From the NCBI RefSeq assembly GCF_000970205.1, contig NZ_CP009512.1:1488001-1552000 (forward strand): a DNA stretch of 64,000 bases, in the 5' to 3' direction. Position numbers and translations under genes: made by a program. Below, in pieces: positions 44,336 through 54,392 of this stretch. Within the stretch, counting starts at the first letter, position 1. The number at the start of each line of letters is the position of its first letter. Source of the stretch: Methanosarcina mazei S-6. Its GTDB lineage: Archaea > Halobacteriota > Methanosarcinia > Methanosarcinales > Methanosarcinaceae. Below the pieces are notes generated by a model. That model was given only the letters and a program-made list of their open reading frames with translations, ran no database searches and had not been told where the DNA came from.

Positions 44336-45876
44336 AACTCGGGATCGGGAAGATTAAGGATGTACTCAAAAGCGGAGCCGGAAAAAGTACCGAATCCGGG
44401 AGAGAAGAACAAAAAATAGAGGAAATTGAGCCTGATAGGGTGGAGGAAGCTACAATGACTGCAAAAATTTCAGAGCAGGAATCAGAAAATACACCCGACA
44501 AGGAACATCTGGTTCCAATGAACAGGACAGAATGTAAAAAAACAGGTCTTATTTTCTTCCCCGCTTTTGACTGGGCAATTTCCCCAACCCACCCGGAAAG
44601 GGAGGAACGTCTCCTCTATACCAGGGACCAGATCTTTGAAGAAGGGCTGATGGATCTCCCGCAGATAGCAGAGTACAAGCCGCGTCTTGCAGAGTTTAAG
44701 GACATTGCAAGGGTCCATTTCTGTATCCCGGACATAGAAGCTCAGGCTACAACCCCACATCTGATTGCGGCTGGCAGCTGTCTTGTACTTGCCGATGCCC
44801 TCATGCGAGGAGAAGTTAAAAACGCTTTCGCCCTCGTCCGCCCTCCGGGCCACCACGCCATGACAGTGGCTCACGGAAACCGTGGTTTTTGCAATATCAA
44901 TAATGAAGCAATCCTTGTAGAGTACCTGAGAAAAAAATACGGGATCCGCAGGATCGCAATTGTGGACACCGACGTCCATCACGGGGACGGGACACAGGAG
45001 ATTTTTTACAATGACCCGGACATACTTTTTATTTCTTTCCACCAGGACGGGAGGACACTCTATCCAGGATCCGGTTTTACGAACGAACTGGGAGGCCCGA
45101 AAGCCCTGGGCAGGACAATAAATATTCCTCTTCCTCCGGGGACTCCGGATGAGGGCATACTCTACGTTCTTGATTCTCTGGTGATGCCCATCCTCGAGGA
45201 CTTCAAACCCGAGCTTGTCCTCAATTCTGCAGGGCAGGACAACCATTATACAGATCCTCTCGCAAACATGCGTTTTTCCGCACAGGGCTATGCAAAACTG
45301 AATGAAAAACTTGGACCTGATATGGCAGTTCTTGAAGGGGGCTATGCGATCCAGAGTGCTCTGCCTTATGTAAATACAGGAATAATCCTTGCCATGGCAG
45401 GGCTTGATTATTCCTGCGTAATGGAGCCCGATTTCAAGCCCGGGATGTTTGTGCAGGCTGCAAGGGACAGGCAGATACTGGAAGGGGTTGTTGCAACCCA
45501 GCTGGAAAACTGGAAAAACCGGAACAGGCTTGTAGAAGAAGAGATCGCAAAACATGGGGACTTTTACCGCCGGAAAAAACAGATCTTCTACGATACCGAT
45601 ATGATTCAGGAAGTCCAGGAAGAAACAATCAAAATGTGCCCTGACTGCCAGGGTTATGTAACCATAGACTCGCGTGCTCACAGAAGCATAAACGACACAA
45701 GGATATTCGGAGTTTCAGTCCCTATCTATGCATGCAATCGCTGCCAGGCAGAAGCGGAGGAGGAATACAAAAAGAGACTCAAATCTCCAGAATATGAATA
45801 TGTCTACCTTCAGGATAAGAAAGCAGATGAATACAGGGCATACAATATGAGAACAAAACAGGAGATAGTCTACTGA
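44332..45876 (+). CDS. Histone-deacetylase-family amidohydrolase with zinc ribbon
   Basis: 514 residues from ATG 44332 (GGAGGG 7 nt upstream; overlaps the hyuA stop). After an Arg/Glu/Lys-rich extension of about 65 residues comes the deacetylase fold: RPPGHHAMTVAHGNRGFCNINNEA and VDTDVHHGDGTQEIFYND (zinc Asp/His), SFHQDGRTLYPGSG, and NSAGQDNHYTDPLA (third ligand). The C-terminal 90 residues add CPDCQGY...YACNRCQ, a probable zinc ribbon not present in ordinary HDAC/AcuC proteins. It may remove acyl groups from protein lysines, polyamines or another amide; pairing with a hydantoinase hints at a small-molecule amide route. Confidence 0.87.
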   Translation: MKLGIGKIKDVLKSGAGKSTESGREEQKIEEIEPDRVEEATMTAKISEQESENTPDKEHLVPMNRTECKKTGLIFFPAFDWAISPTHPEREERLLYTRDQIFEEGLMDLPQIAEYKPRLAEFKDIARVHFCIPDIEAQATTPHLIAAGSCLVLADALMRGEVKNAFALVRPPGHHAMTVAHGNRGFCNINNEAILVEYLRKKYGIRRIAIVDTDVHHGDGTQEIFYNDPDILFISFHQDGRTLYPGSGFTNELGGPKALGRTINIPLPPGTPDEGILYVLDSLVMPILEDFKPELVLNSAGQDNHYTDPLANMRFSAQGYAKLNEKLGPDMAVLEGGYAIQSALPYVNTGIILAMAGLDYSCVMEPDFKPGMFVQAARDRQILEGVVATQLENWKNRNRLVEEEIAKHGDFYRRKKQIFYDTDMIQEVQEETIKMCPDCQGYVTIDSRAHRSINDTRIFGVSVPIYACNRCQAEAEEEYKKRLKSPEYEYVYLQDKKADEYRAYNMRTKQEIVY

Positions 45877-46541
45877 AAAACCGTTTAAAGCAGCCTGTAT
45901 AAAGGCCTGCAATAATTTTGAATAAATTTTTTAGAATCACTTTCTTTTTTTAGGATTACTTTCTTTTTTTTAGAATAAATTTCTTTTTTTAGAATCACTT
46001 TCTTTTTTTAGAATAAATTTCTTTTTTTTAGAATAAATTTCTTTTTATTACTGTATGTTACTTTTCTTCTTTTTTCTGCACTACAATGTATGCATAGCTC
46101 TCTATATCTTTTATTCTTTTTTATTTTAATGTTTATTCGAATTCAATCAAAAACACTTAAAATATATTATTTTTTCTCTTTTAAACTTAATTTATTTTGT
46201 TAACGCCGTATATTACCTCCGAATTTATGATTAACTTCACTCTGCAGTATAATTCTCATATATTCAATGCTATAATCTTTAATCTTTATATCAATTGTAA
46301 TTGAATGCTGATTCCGTCAATATTCTGCTGGATATCCTGTTAATTTTGTCATGGAATGCAGTCTGAATCTTATATCAGTTTTATTTCAATAAAATAACTT
46401 CACTCTGCGTAGTCCTATAACTTTATCTCCTCCTAAAAATATTAATTATCACCAATATGTTTATATTGTATTCGCAGTTAATGTCTAACTAATTGTAGGA
46501 AGTATCTTTGAAAAATTTCTTCTATGACGGGAGGAATTAGA
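45877..46541. repeat. Spacer with TTTCTTTTTTTAGAATAA repeats
   Basis: From about 45928 to 46055 a unit of 18-20 nt (TAGAATAAATTTCTTTTTT or TAGAATCACTTTCTTTTTT) occurs about six times, beginning some 50 nt after the HDAC stop. The rest is very AT-rich and must hold the promoter of the first NosD-like gene. A short TTG-started ORF (46508-46540, ten codons ending in TAG, with AGGAAG 5 nt before) ends 1 nt before the proposed ATA start of that gene. Confidence 0.75.
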
Positions 46542-49500
46542 ATAAACAGAATAAGAATTTTAATACTAGCCACTCTCATATTAACATTGAGCTCCTGTGC
46601 AGGGGCAGCGGCTGATATTTATGTTAATTCTACGGATTCAATACAGGCTGCTGTTACCGCTGCGAATCAGGGCGATGTTATTATCGTTGACCCCGGAACG
46701 TATACGGAAAATGTCGATATAAACGGAAAAACTAACCTTTTAATCAAGTCTTCCGCAGATCCGGCAGATACGGTGATCGCACCTGCTGACGTGAACAAAG
46801 ATGTAATCACTATACGGAACAGTAATACCATAACAATTCAAGGATTGAATATTACTGGAGCAGGAAACGACAAAGCAGGCATTTATGTGTATAAAAGTAA
46901 CAACTGTAAAGTTGAGAACAACATATTACACAATGATGCCCTGGGGATATATCTGAAGGGTTCGGATTTTACTCTGGTGCGCAATAACATAGCCACCAAA
47001 AACAATAACCCAGGCACGGGCAGAGCTATCAATATTGAACAGTCCAATTACACTGATGTTTTGAGCAACAGTGTCTTGAATCAGAGATATGGAATTTATG
47101 TTTCTGATTCCAGAGCTAACAGGGTACTGGAAAATACTGTAAACCTGAGTAGAGACAATGGTATACACGTGCAGTATGCAACAAATATTACTGTCGAAAA
47201 TAACAGATTAAACTCAAATGGAATGTACGGGATAATTCTGTCAAACTCAAACGAAAACTTCCTGAGAAGTAATAATGTGTTTAACAGTACCAATAATAGT
47301 ATTGAGGTTTATACTTCTTCAGGAAATGAAATCTCAGATAACATAGTTTCTGACAGCTCTATAGACACGCTCACTCATGGAATTCACCTGAACACTGCAT
47401 ATAATAATGTCCTGAGAAACAATACTGTTTCAAAAAACGACTATGGAATAGCCATGATATATTCCAACAACAATAATGTTGTCAACAATACTGCATCCGA
47501 TAATAATAGGGGCATTTACCTGGCTTATACGTCAAGCGCAAACACGGTTTCAGGAAATAAGGCGCATTCAAGCTTAAATGGCGGCATAGTTCTCCAGAAC
47601 TGCAGTAACAACAATATTATCAGCAATGAAGCAACACTGAATACCGGCGGCAGTACCACCAATGGTATTATTCTTGGAGGCGCCAGCAACAATAACGTGT
47701 CCAATAATATCGCTTCCGAAAACCGCAGAGGTATTTATATAACCTCAGGATCCAGCGGAAATAAGGTTTCAGGCAATACCTTGAATTCAAATACAGGCCA
47801 CGGTATTTATCTTGAAAATGCAGGTGCCGATAATAACCTTAGCAGCAATGTTGCCAGTTCAAATGGTGTTTACGGGATTTACCTTGTGAATTCGAACAAC
47901 ACCGCCCTGTTCAACAATACCGCTACAGGCAATTCTAAAGGTATCTATGTAATGACTTCAAACGGGAACACTATCTCTGAAAATGAAGTATATAATAATA
48001 ATGTAGATGTTGATAACTCAAATGGGATAATGATCTCGCTTTCCAGCAACAACAAAGTTTCAGGAAATAAGGCTTATAATAATCCGTATGGTATTTCTTT
48101 GAATTCCTCAACAAACAATAATGTCTCAAGCAATCGTGTATATCTGAACAGCAGAGCCGGTGTGTACTTATGCCGTCAGAGTACTCGTAACCTTATTTTC
48201 AATAACTACCTGAATAATTCAGTGAATGCGGACAACAATAACAATCTGAGTACCTGGAACGTAACAAAAACTTCAGGTAGAAACATTGCAGGCGGGTCCA
48301 ATATCGGAGGAAACTACTGGGCTGATCCTGTGCAGTATAATGACCACTCCCAGATATACAAAAATAATGATGCAGACGGGGACGGCATTATTGACATCAT
48401 ATATGAAGGAGATCAATTAACAGACTATCTCCCGCTTTTAGAAGTTTACCTTGTGCTTCCTGAGGCGGACTTCAGCACCAACGTTACCCAGGGATATGCT
48501 CCTCTTACAGTCGAGTTTACCGACCTTTCACAAAATGCAATCGGATGGAACTGGGACTTCGGAGACGGGGCCAGTTCACCCGAAAAGAATACAACGCATA
48601 CTTACTCGACAGCAGGAAACTATACAGTTACCCTGAGAGCAAATAACCTGAATGGTACAGCTTCAAAGACTGCTGCCATAGCTGTACTGCAGCCTGAACA
48701 GGGAGGAAATGGAAGTGCAGTTCTTCCTGTAGCAGACTTTACAGCTAATGTTACCAGAGGATATTACCCCCTTACGGTTCTCTTTACTGACACTTCCCAG
48801 AACTCGGTATCAAGGAGCTGGGACGTTAATGGTGACGGAATAGAGGACTCAAATGAAACAAGCTTCGTTTATACGTACAACTTCAGAGGGATTTATACAG
48901 CTAAACTGACTGCTTTCAATGCAAACGGCACAACTGAAAAAACCGCTACGATAACTGTAGATAAAGAGAGCAGTGGCGGAAGCAGCGGTGGCGGTGGCGG
49001 CGGAGGTTCACCTGAGCCTGCAAAGAACGTCGAAGTAAAAGAGCTCTCACAGGTATTCGTTTCCAACGGAAAAGCCATAAAGTTTGATTTCGCCAAGAAT
49101 GCAACCTGTGTTTATTACGTGGGCTTTGATTCCAAGAAGACCGTCGGCAAGACCACTACGATTGCCGAGCAGTTGAAAAACAAATCCACACTTGTCTCCA
49201 ACCTTTCAGATGGAGAGGTCTACAGGTATTTCAATGTCTGGGTTGGAAATAGCGGGTTTGCAAGCTCAAGTAACATCGAGAATCCCGAAATCGGTTTCAA
49301 GGTTGATAAATCCTGGGTCACAGACAAAAATATAGATCAGGATTCAATCACTCTTAACAGGTACAGCGACAAAAAATGGGAACAGATCCCGGCCAGCCTG
49401 CTGAAAGAAGACAGCAAATACCTGTACTTTACAGCCGATGTTCCGGGATATACTTTCTTCGCGATAACCGGTAAAGCAAACACTTCTCCTGAAAAGACTG

Positions 49501-49682
49501 TAACTGAAACAGAGGCTGATAAGCCTGCAAATGAGCCTGTCAACTCTGATGACCTTCCAGGAGATGCGGGATTGGAACCTGCTCCGGAATCCGATAAGAA
49601 AGAAAACACAGCCATGCCGGGTTTTGAAATTGTTTGCGGAATAGTAAGCCTTTCCGCGGCATTCATGTACAGGCGGAAGTAA
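46542..49682 (+). CDS. NosD-like beta-helix surface protein 1 with PKD domains
   Basis: About 1046 residues. A signal peptide (NRIRILILATLILTLSSCAGAAA) leads to a right-handed parallel beta-helix of NosD/PbH1 repeats (to about residue 600; many NNxVSxNxAxxNxxGIYL turns). Then come two PKD domains (DFSTNVTQGYAPLTVEFTDLS and the copy near residue 740), a Gly/Ser linker, a PGF-pre-PGF-like domain, and the anchor MPGFEIVCGIVSLSAAFMYRRK. A canonical ATG at 46524 has no ribosome site, whereas GGGAGG (46529-46534) is 7 nt before ATA at 46542; the ATA AAC AGA start is shared with the next two paralogues. It is likely anchored to the S-layer side of the membrane. Confidence 0.85.
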   Translation: MNRIRILILATLILTLSSCAGAAADIYVNSTDSIQAAVTAANQGDVIIVDPGTYTENVDINGKTNLLIKSSADPADTVIAPADVNKDVITIRNSNTITIQGLNITGAGNDKAGIYVYKSNNCKVENNILHNDALGIYLKGSDFTLVRNNIATKNNNPGTGRAINIEQSNYTDVLSNSVLNQRYGIYVSDSRANRVLENTVNLSRDNGIHVQYATNITVENNRLNSNGMYGIILSNSNENFLRSNNVFNSTNNSIEVYTSSGNEISDNIVSDSSIDTLTHGIHLNTAYNNVLRNNTVSKNDYGIAMIYSNNNNVVNNTASDNNRGIYLAYTSSANTVSGNKAHSSLNGGIVLQNCSNNNIISNEATLNTGGSTTNGIILGGASNNNVSNNIASENRRGIYITSGSSGNKVSGNTLNSNTGHGIYLENAGADNNLSSNVASSNGVYGIYLVNSNNTALFNNTATGNSKGIYVMTSNGNTISENEVYNNNVDVDNSNGIMISLSSNNKVSGNKAYNNPYGISLNSSTNNNVSSNRVYLNSRAGVYLCRQSTRNLIFNNYLNNSVNADNNNNLSTWNVTKTSGRNIAGGSNIGGNYWADPVQYNDHSQIYKNNDADGDGIIDIIYEGDQLTDYLPLLEVYLVLPEADFSTNVTQGYAPLTVEFTDLSQNAIGWNWDFGDGASSPEKNTTHTYSTAGNYTVTLRANNLNGTASKTAAIAVLQPEQGGNGSAVLPVADFTANVTRGYYPLTVLFTDTSQNSVSRSWDVNGDGIEDSNETSFVYTYNFRGIYTAKLTAFNANGTTEKTATITVDKESSGGSSGGGGGGGSPEPAKNVEVKELSQVFVSNGKAIKFDFAKNATCVYYVGFDSKKTVGKTTTIAEQLKNKSTLVSNLSDGEVYRYFNVWVGNSGFASSSNIENPEIGFKVDKSWVTDKNIDQDSITLNRYSDKKWEQIPASLLKEDSKYLYFTADVPGYTFFAITGKANTSPEKTVTETEADKPANEPVNSDDLPGDAGLEPAPESDKKENTAMPGFEIVCGIVSLSAAFMYRRK

Positions 49683-50240
49683 AAAACTGAAACGGAAATA
49701 TAGCAGATTTAATATCAAAAATGACGGATGGAGGTTTTAATCTTCATCCCGTTTTATTTTATTTTTTGTGCATTTTCACATTTTTTGTTTCTGTTTTTCA
49801 CTTACTTATTTTTATCCTGCTTTTACTCTCTTATTTTTCTTCATATTGTTTCACCCTCACTTTCTAACTCATATTTCTGACTTATCTTGCTTCAAAATCT
49901 TCTTTTCATAGGGAATAGGAGAAAAATATCTTAAATCTGAAAGTGAATAAATTTCAGTGAGACAGGGTATTATTCAGGAGCGTGCCTGCCTGTGATAAAT
50001 AAAATATAAGGCTGGTTCGTGAAGGAGCAACTGTTAGATTGTTATTATGAAAGCTGGTTTCAAACATTGAAAAAGAGAAGGTATGGAATTTACTTAAACA
50101 GACTCGAATCGATTTCCTTTTCTTTATGCACTTTTATCGCTATTATTCTGACATTATTTTCTAATAGATTTATATTATTTCATGTTTATTTCAACATGGG
50201 ATATATAAATCTAAATAATAAATAACATCTGACGTGGGGG
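49683..50240. other. Spacer between NosD genes 1 and 2
   Basis: 558 nt. A GTG-started ORF at 50019-50225 (68 codons) lacks a ribosome site or family and is not called. TATA-like ATATATAAATCTAAAT lies near 50201. Otherwise AT-rich. Confidence 0.5.
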
Positions 50241-52247
50241 ATGAACATAAACAGAGTATTTGCTCTATTTTTAGCCTTAGTGGTCTTTTCATCAGCTTTG
50301 GGTATAGGAGCTGCAGCTGAAATTACTGTCCAGCCCGGACAATCGATACAGGACGTGTTGAATAGCTCAGTCTCGGGTGATGAGATTATCATAAGCCCTG
50401 GAAACTATGCTGACAATCTCAGGATAACGACAGGTGATATTACTGTCAGGTCGGCTTCCGGGAATCCTGAAGATACGATAGTGACAGCGGCCAGTCCGGC
50501 TGAAGATGTTTTTTATGTTGAAGCCAGCAACGTAACAATTACAGGGCTCGGCATAAATGGTGCAGGATATGACCGTGCCGGCGTTTATCTGATAAGATCA
50601 AATAACTGTATTATTGAAAATAACGAATTTTTAAATAACGCTCTCGGAATATACCTCAAGAACTCTACGTATAACCTTATTCTTAATAATACGGCAGTAG
50701 AAGGTAAGCGAGCGGTCAATGTTGAGAGGTCAAACTATAATACAATCTCAGGAAATAATGTTTCAGACCAGAGGTTCGGGATCTATTTCCTTATATCAGA
50801 AGCGAACATAGCTTCGAATAATCAGGTAAGTGGGAGCGTCGACCATGGAATTGTCCTCGAAAGTTGCAGTGATACCAGCCTTGTGAACAATACTGTAAGC
50901 TCAAATGAGGATAACGGCATTCACATAGTTGGTTCGACCAACAACAGCCTTACAGGAAATACAGCGGATTCAAACCTTGTCTATGGGATCTATCTGAGGG
51001 ATTCAAACGGCAACAACCTTACAGACAACAAAGCATTAAACAACAGCAGAGGTATTTTCCTGTTAAGGTCGGGCGAAAGTGAACTGTCGGGTAATGAAGT
51101 TTCAAACAACAGAAACGGCATTCTGCTAACGTCTGCAGGAAACAGCAGTATACTGTATAGCACGGTTTTACAGAACAATGTCTCCGGAATATCTTTACTT
51201 AATTCCACTTACTGCAATATCAGTGAGAATGTGCTTTCCGGCAATACACTCGGAATAGACCTTGCTTTCTCAAGCAACAGTACAATTGTCAATAACAACA
51301 TTCAGGAAGGAGGAAGAGGCCTTAACCTTCAGGACTCGAATTACAATATACTCGTAAACAATACAGCTTTGAAAAACAGGTATGGAGCCTACCTGCTGCG
51401 CTCTGGCTGGAATGTGTTCTCCAATAATATAGCAAGCGAAAGCGATGACCACGGTATCGTCCTGGAGAACTCAAGCAACAGTAACGAACTTAGCGGCAAC
51501 ACAGCAGACTCTAACCGCGCTTATGGCATATACCTCACAGGTTCAAATAATAACGATATCAGTAACAATAAAGTATCCGAAAATTCAAGGGGTATTTACC
51601 TTATGACGTCTAACGGGAACGCCCTTTTGAATAATACGGTGTTGAATAATGGAGAATATGCAATTCTGTTGGCGTATTCATCAGGTAACGATATCCTGGA
51701 AAACGAGGCTTCGAGCAGCAACAGGGGTATTCACCTGAGCACCTCCGATGACAACACGCTTTCAGGCAATAATATTGTCTCAAACGGTGTTTCCGGCTTA
51801 CATATGACTTCTACAAGCAACAATAATACCTTCTTTAACAACTATCTAAACAATAATGTTAATGCGGATGTTAAGCAGGGCAGTGTCGGAAATGTCTGGA
51901 ATACAACAAAAACCAAAGGCACAAGCATAACAGGCGGACCATATCTGGGGGGCAATTTCTGGGGAAAACCTGATGGGACAGGCTTCTCTCAGACAACAGC
52001 CGATTCCGATGTAGACGGTATTGCCGATGGGGAGTTTAATATTTCAAACAGCGGCTATGCGGACTATCTTCCTCTTGTAGCTGTTTCCGATACAGAGCAG
52101 CCCGTAATTCCTGAAAATTTAACGGATGACGAGCCGGAAATGCCAGAAAATGAAACGGAAACGAATATTAACACAACAGAAACTAACACAACGGAAACAA
52201 CTATCAGCGAGACAGAAACGGATACTTACGAAAACGAGACTGCATAA
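50241..52247 (+). CDS. NosD-like beta-helix surface protein 2, no visible anchor
   Basis: 668 residues. A signal peptide (MNINRVFALFLALVVFSSALGIGAAA) and then a long NosD/PbH1 beta-helix (about residues 30-600) with the NNxISxNxVSxNxxGIYL turns. It ends in a Thr/Glu-rich stretch (ETNINTTETNTTETTISETET) without PKD domains or a PGF-CTERM tail, unlike the two paralogues beside it. I see no frameshifted tail in the following sequence. The ATG touches the G-run (GTGGGGG) directly; the ATA two codons on is 6 nt from it and matches the start of the paralogues. Released or otherwise attached to the surface. Confidence 0.8.
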   Translation: MNINRVFALFLALVVFSSALGIGAAAEITVQPGQSIQDVLNSSVSGDEIIISPGNYADNLRITTGDITVRSASGNPEDTIVTAASPAEDVFYVEASNVTITGLGINGAGYDRAGVYLIRSNNCIIENNEFLNNALGIYLKNSTYNLILNNTAVEGKRAVNVERSNYNTISGNNVSDQRFGIYFLISEANIASNNQVSGSVDHGIVLESCSDTSLVNNTVSSNEDNGIHIVGSTNNSLTGNTADSNLVYGIYLRDSNGNNLTDNKALNNSRGIFLLRSGESELSGNEVSNNRNGILLTSAGNSSILYSTVLQNNVSGISLLNSTYCNISENVLSGNTLGIDLAFSSNSTIVNNNIQEGGRGLNLQDSNYNILVNNTALKNRYGAYLLRSGWNVFSNNIASESDDHGIVLENSSNSNELSGNTADSNRAYGIYLTGSNNNDISNNKVSENSRGIYLMTSNGNALLNNTVLNNGEYAILLAYSSGNDILENEASSSNRGIHLSTSDDNTLSGNNIVSNGVSGLHMTSTSNNNTFFNNYLNNNVNADVKQGSVGNVWNTTKTKGTSITGGPYLGGNFWGKPDGTGFSQTTADSDVDGIADGEFNISNSGYADYLPLVAVSDTEQPVIPENLTDDEPEMPENETETNINTTETNTTETTISETETDTYENETA

Positions 52248-52736
52248 AAAAATCCGCTCAAAAAATGAAAAATAATGAAAAATATACCGGGCATGAAGTT
52301 CAGTTTACAGCCTGAAACTGGACGATTCAACCGAATTAAAGAAGACTGGATGGAGGAATAATTCCTTCATCTTAATTTTTCTTTTATTTATTGCCTGCAG
52401 GAAGTCAGAGATTATGAATACTCAGTCTTGCCGGCTGTAATGGAATGAAGTTACTCCTCTTCCTGTTTTCTATTTTTTGTTTAATGGTAGCTTCTTTGTG
52501 AAATGTCGGAAATCGGACAGTGTCTTGATGGTGGAATTGCAATCCCCGGATCAAAGAAACCCTGTTAAAAAGTACTCCGAATCATTTACAGGTAACTGCG
52601 CCGTTTTCAATTTGATTTATATCTATTTTATATGTTAATTTATATTAATCAAGTGCTAATTTAAACAAGTTTATTTATATTAGGTGTAAGGTTTTTCATT
52701 ATTATCAATCATACTGTCTTTGCAGGAGAAGTTACA
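52248..52736. other. Spacer between NosD genes 2 and 3
   Basis: 489 nt, no ORF supported. TATA-like TTTATATGTTAATTTATATTAATC lies near 52625-52650 in the promoter of the third NosD gene. Confidence 0.45.
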
Positions 52737-54200
52737 ATAAACAGATTAATTATTTTACTTGCAGCTTTTTTTGTTCTTCTGTCAATTACCGGCACAGGAA
52801 CTGCAGCTGAGATTTTTGTCCAGAAAGGAGATTCATTGCAGGAAGCTGTAAACAGTGCGCTTCCAGGTGACGTGATTATCGTAAAGCCAGGCAGTTATTA
52901 CGATCACGTTACTGTAACAACGAATAACCTTGTAATAAGGTCAGAATCAGGCAACCCTGAGGATACTGTAATCGAGGGTTACAACCCGACTGCCGATGTG
53001 TTCACGATAGAGGCAGATAATATAACACTTGAAGGGTTCACGATTATGGGAGCCGGAGCTAATTGTTCGGGCTTATGCCTTCATGGGTGCACTAATTGCC
53101 TTATTGACAGCAATACATTTTTTAATGACTTCAGGGGAATATACCTGAAATCCTCTTTGAATAATGATATTTTAAATAATATAGTTATCAAAGGTGGCAG
53201 AGGGATCAGTATTGAGGAGTCTAACCACAACTCAGTTTCAAAAAATAAAGTTTCTGAATGTGGGTATGGGATCAATCTCCTGAACTCGAAGGATAACAGG
53301 ATTTCTAAAAATACAGTTGCTGGAAACAAAGATTACGGCATCCTGGTCCAGTCTTCTGACAGCAATACGTTTTCCAGAAATAATGCTTCTGAAAACGGCA
53401 GAGGCATTCACATAGGAAACTCTGACGGCAACACACTTTCCAATAACAAGATTTCTTTAAACGAGGTTCACGGTCTTTTTGTCTGTCCGAAAAGCGATAA
53501 GAATCTCGTTTATAACAACTATTTCAGTAACACCCTGAATGTAGAGGCAAATAACGGAACTTCAAATGTTTACCATAAGTCCAGGACTAAAGGTGAAAAT
53601 ATCGTAGGCGGGCCTTACATCGGAGGAAATTACTGGGCAACACCCGAAGGGTCAGGCTTTTCGGAAACGGCAGCTGATAACAATGGAGACGGCATTGCTG
53701 ATGAGAAATACCTTTTTGAAACCAGTGATTACTTTGATCCTTTGCCTCTTATAGCTTACAAGCCCCCGGAACCTGTCCTTCCAACAGCAAACCTGAGCAT
53801 CAATACTCCGGAGGATTATGCCCCGCTTTCTGTACAGTTCACTGACCTTTCGGAAAACGCAACTTCAAGAACCTGGGACTTTGAAAACGATGGCGTCATT
53901 GATTCCCCGGATGAGACCCCGGTTTATACATACCCTTCTCCGGGAACCTATACCGTTAATTTGACCGCAGCCTGTGAGAACGGCACGGACACGAAACTTA
54001 TAACAATAAATGTCGGGGAAAATAATGTAGCTGAGATACAGCCGGAATCAGCCCCAGGCGAGGAAAGCATGAGCACTACAGGCTCACAGGCAGAGCAGAA
54101 CTCCGAACAGGAAGGGATCAGCTCTATTCCTGGCTTTGAAATGCTTTACGGGATATTCTGTCTGCTTGCTATATTCCTGTATAAAGAAAGCACAAAATAA
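52737..54200 (+). CDS. NosD-like beta-helix surface protein 3, ATA start
   Basis: The first canonical start (TTG 52836) would remove the signal peptide. The same frame upstream encodes NRLIILLAAFFVLLSITGTGTAA, a clear signal peptide, with no ATG, GTG or TTG back to the stop codon. ATA at 52737 stands 7 nt after AGGAGA, giving 487 residues. A shorter beta-helix (about residues 30-280) with NosD turns is followed by one PKD domain (SINTPEDYAPLSVQFTDLSE) and the anchor SIPGFEMLYGIFCLLAIFLY. It is the shortest of the three paralogues. Cell-surface location; ligand or role unknown. Confidence 0.82.
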   Translation: MNRLIILLAAFFVLLSITGTGTAAEIFVQKGDSLQEAVNSALPGDVIIVKPGSYYDHVTVTTNNLVIRSESGNPEDTVIEGYNPTADVFTIEADNITLEGFTIMGAGANCSGLCLHGCTNCLIDSNTFFNDFRGIYLKSSLNNDILNNIVIKGGRGISIEESNHNSVSKNKVSECGYGINLLNSKDNRISKNTVAGNKDYGILVQSSDSNTFSRNNASENGRGIHIGNSDGNTLSNNKISLNEVHGLFVCPKSDKNLVYNNYFSNTLNVEANNGTSNVYHKSRTKGENIVGGPYIGGNYWATPEGSGFSETAADNNGDGIADEKYLFETSDYFDPLPLIAYKPPEPVLPTANLSINTPEDYAPLSVQFTDLSENATSRTWDFENDGVIDSPDETPVYTYPSPGTYTVNLTAACENGTDTKLITINVGENNVAEIQPESAPGEESMSTTGSQAEQNSEQEGISSIPGFEMLYGIFCLLAIFLYKESTK

Positions 54201-54204
54201 TAGT

Positions 54205-54355
54205 AAATGAGAATAAGCAGCTTCATAAGGAAAATATAACAGTATAAATTGAAGTTTCATAAGGATAAGGATAACAGTATAAATCGAAGCTTCATAAGGA
54301 TACGGATTACAGTATATAAAAAATGAAGCTTCATAAGGAAAAAGCTTCATACGAA
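54205..54355. repeat. GAAGCTTCATAAGGA repeats after NosD gene 3
   Basis: Five occurrences of (G)AAG(C/T)TTCATA(A/C)GGA, the first four spaced about 45 nt with AACAGTATAAAT between them. The array starts within 5 nt of the stop codon region and runs up to the methyltransferase gene. Confidence 0.85.
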
Positions 54356-54392
54356 AAACAGTAGAGTGAATCTTTCATCTGGAGGGATCCTG

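Noticed and set aside
50019-50225. 68-codon ORF before NosD gene 2
   Set aside because: GTG start without ribosome site; ends in promoter-like AT-rich sequence; no recognisable features.
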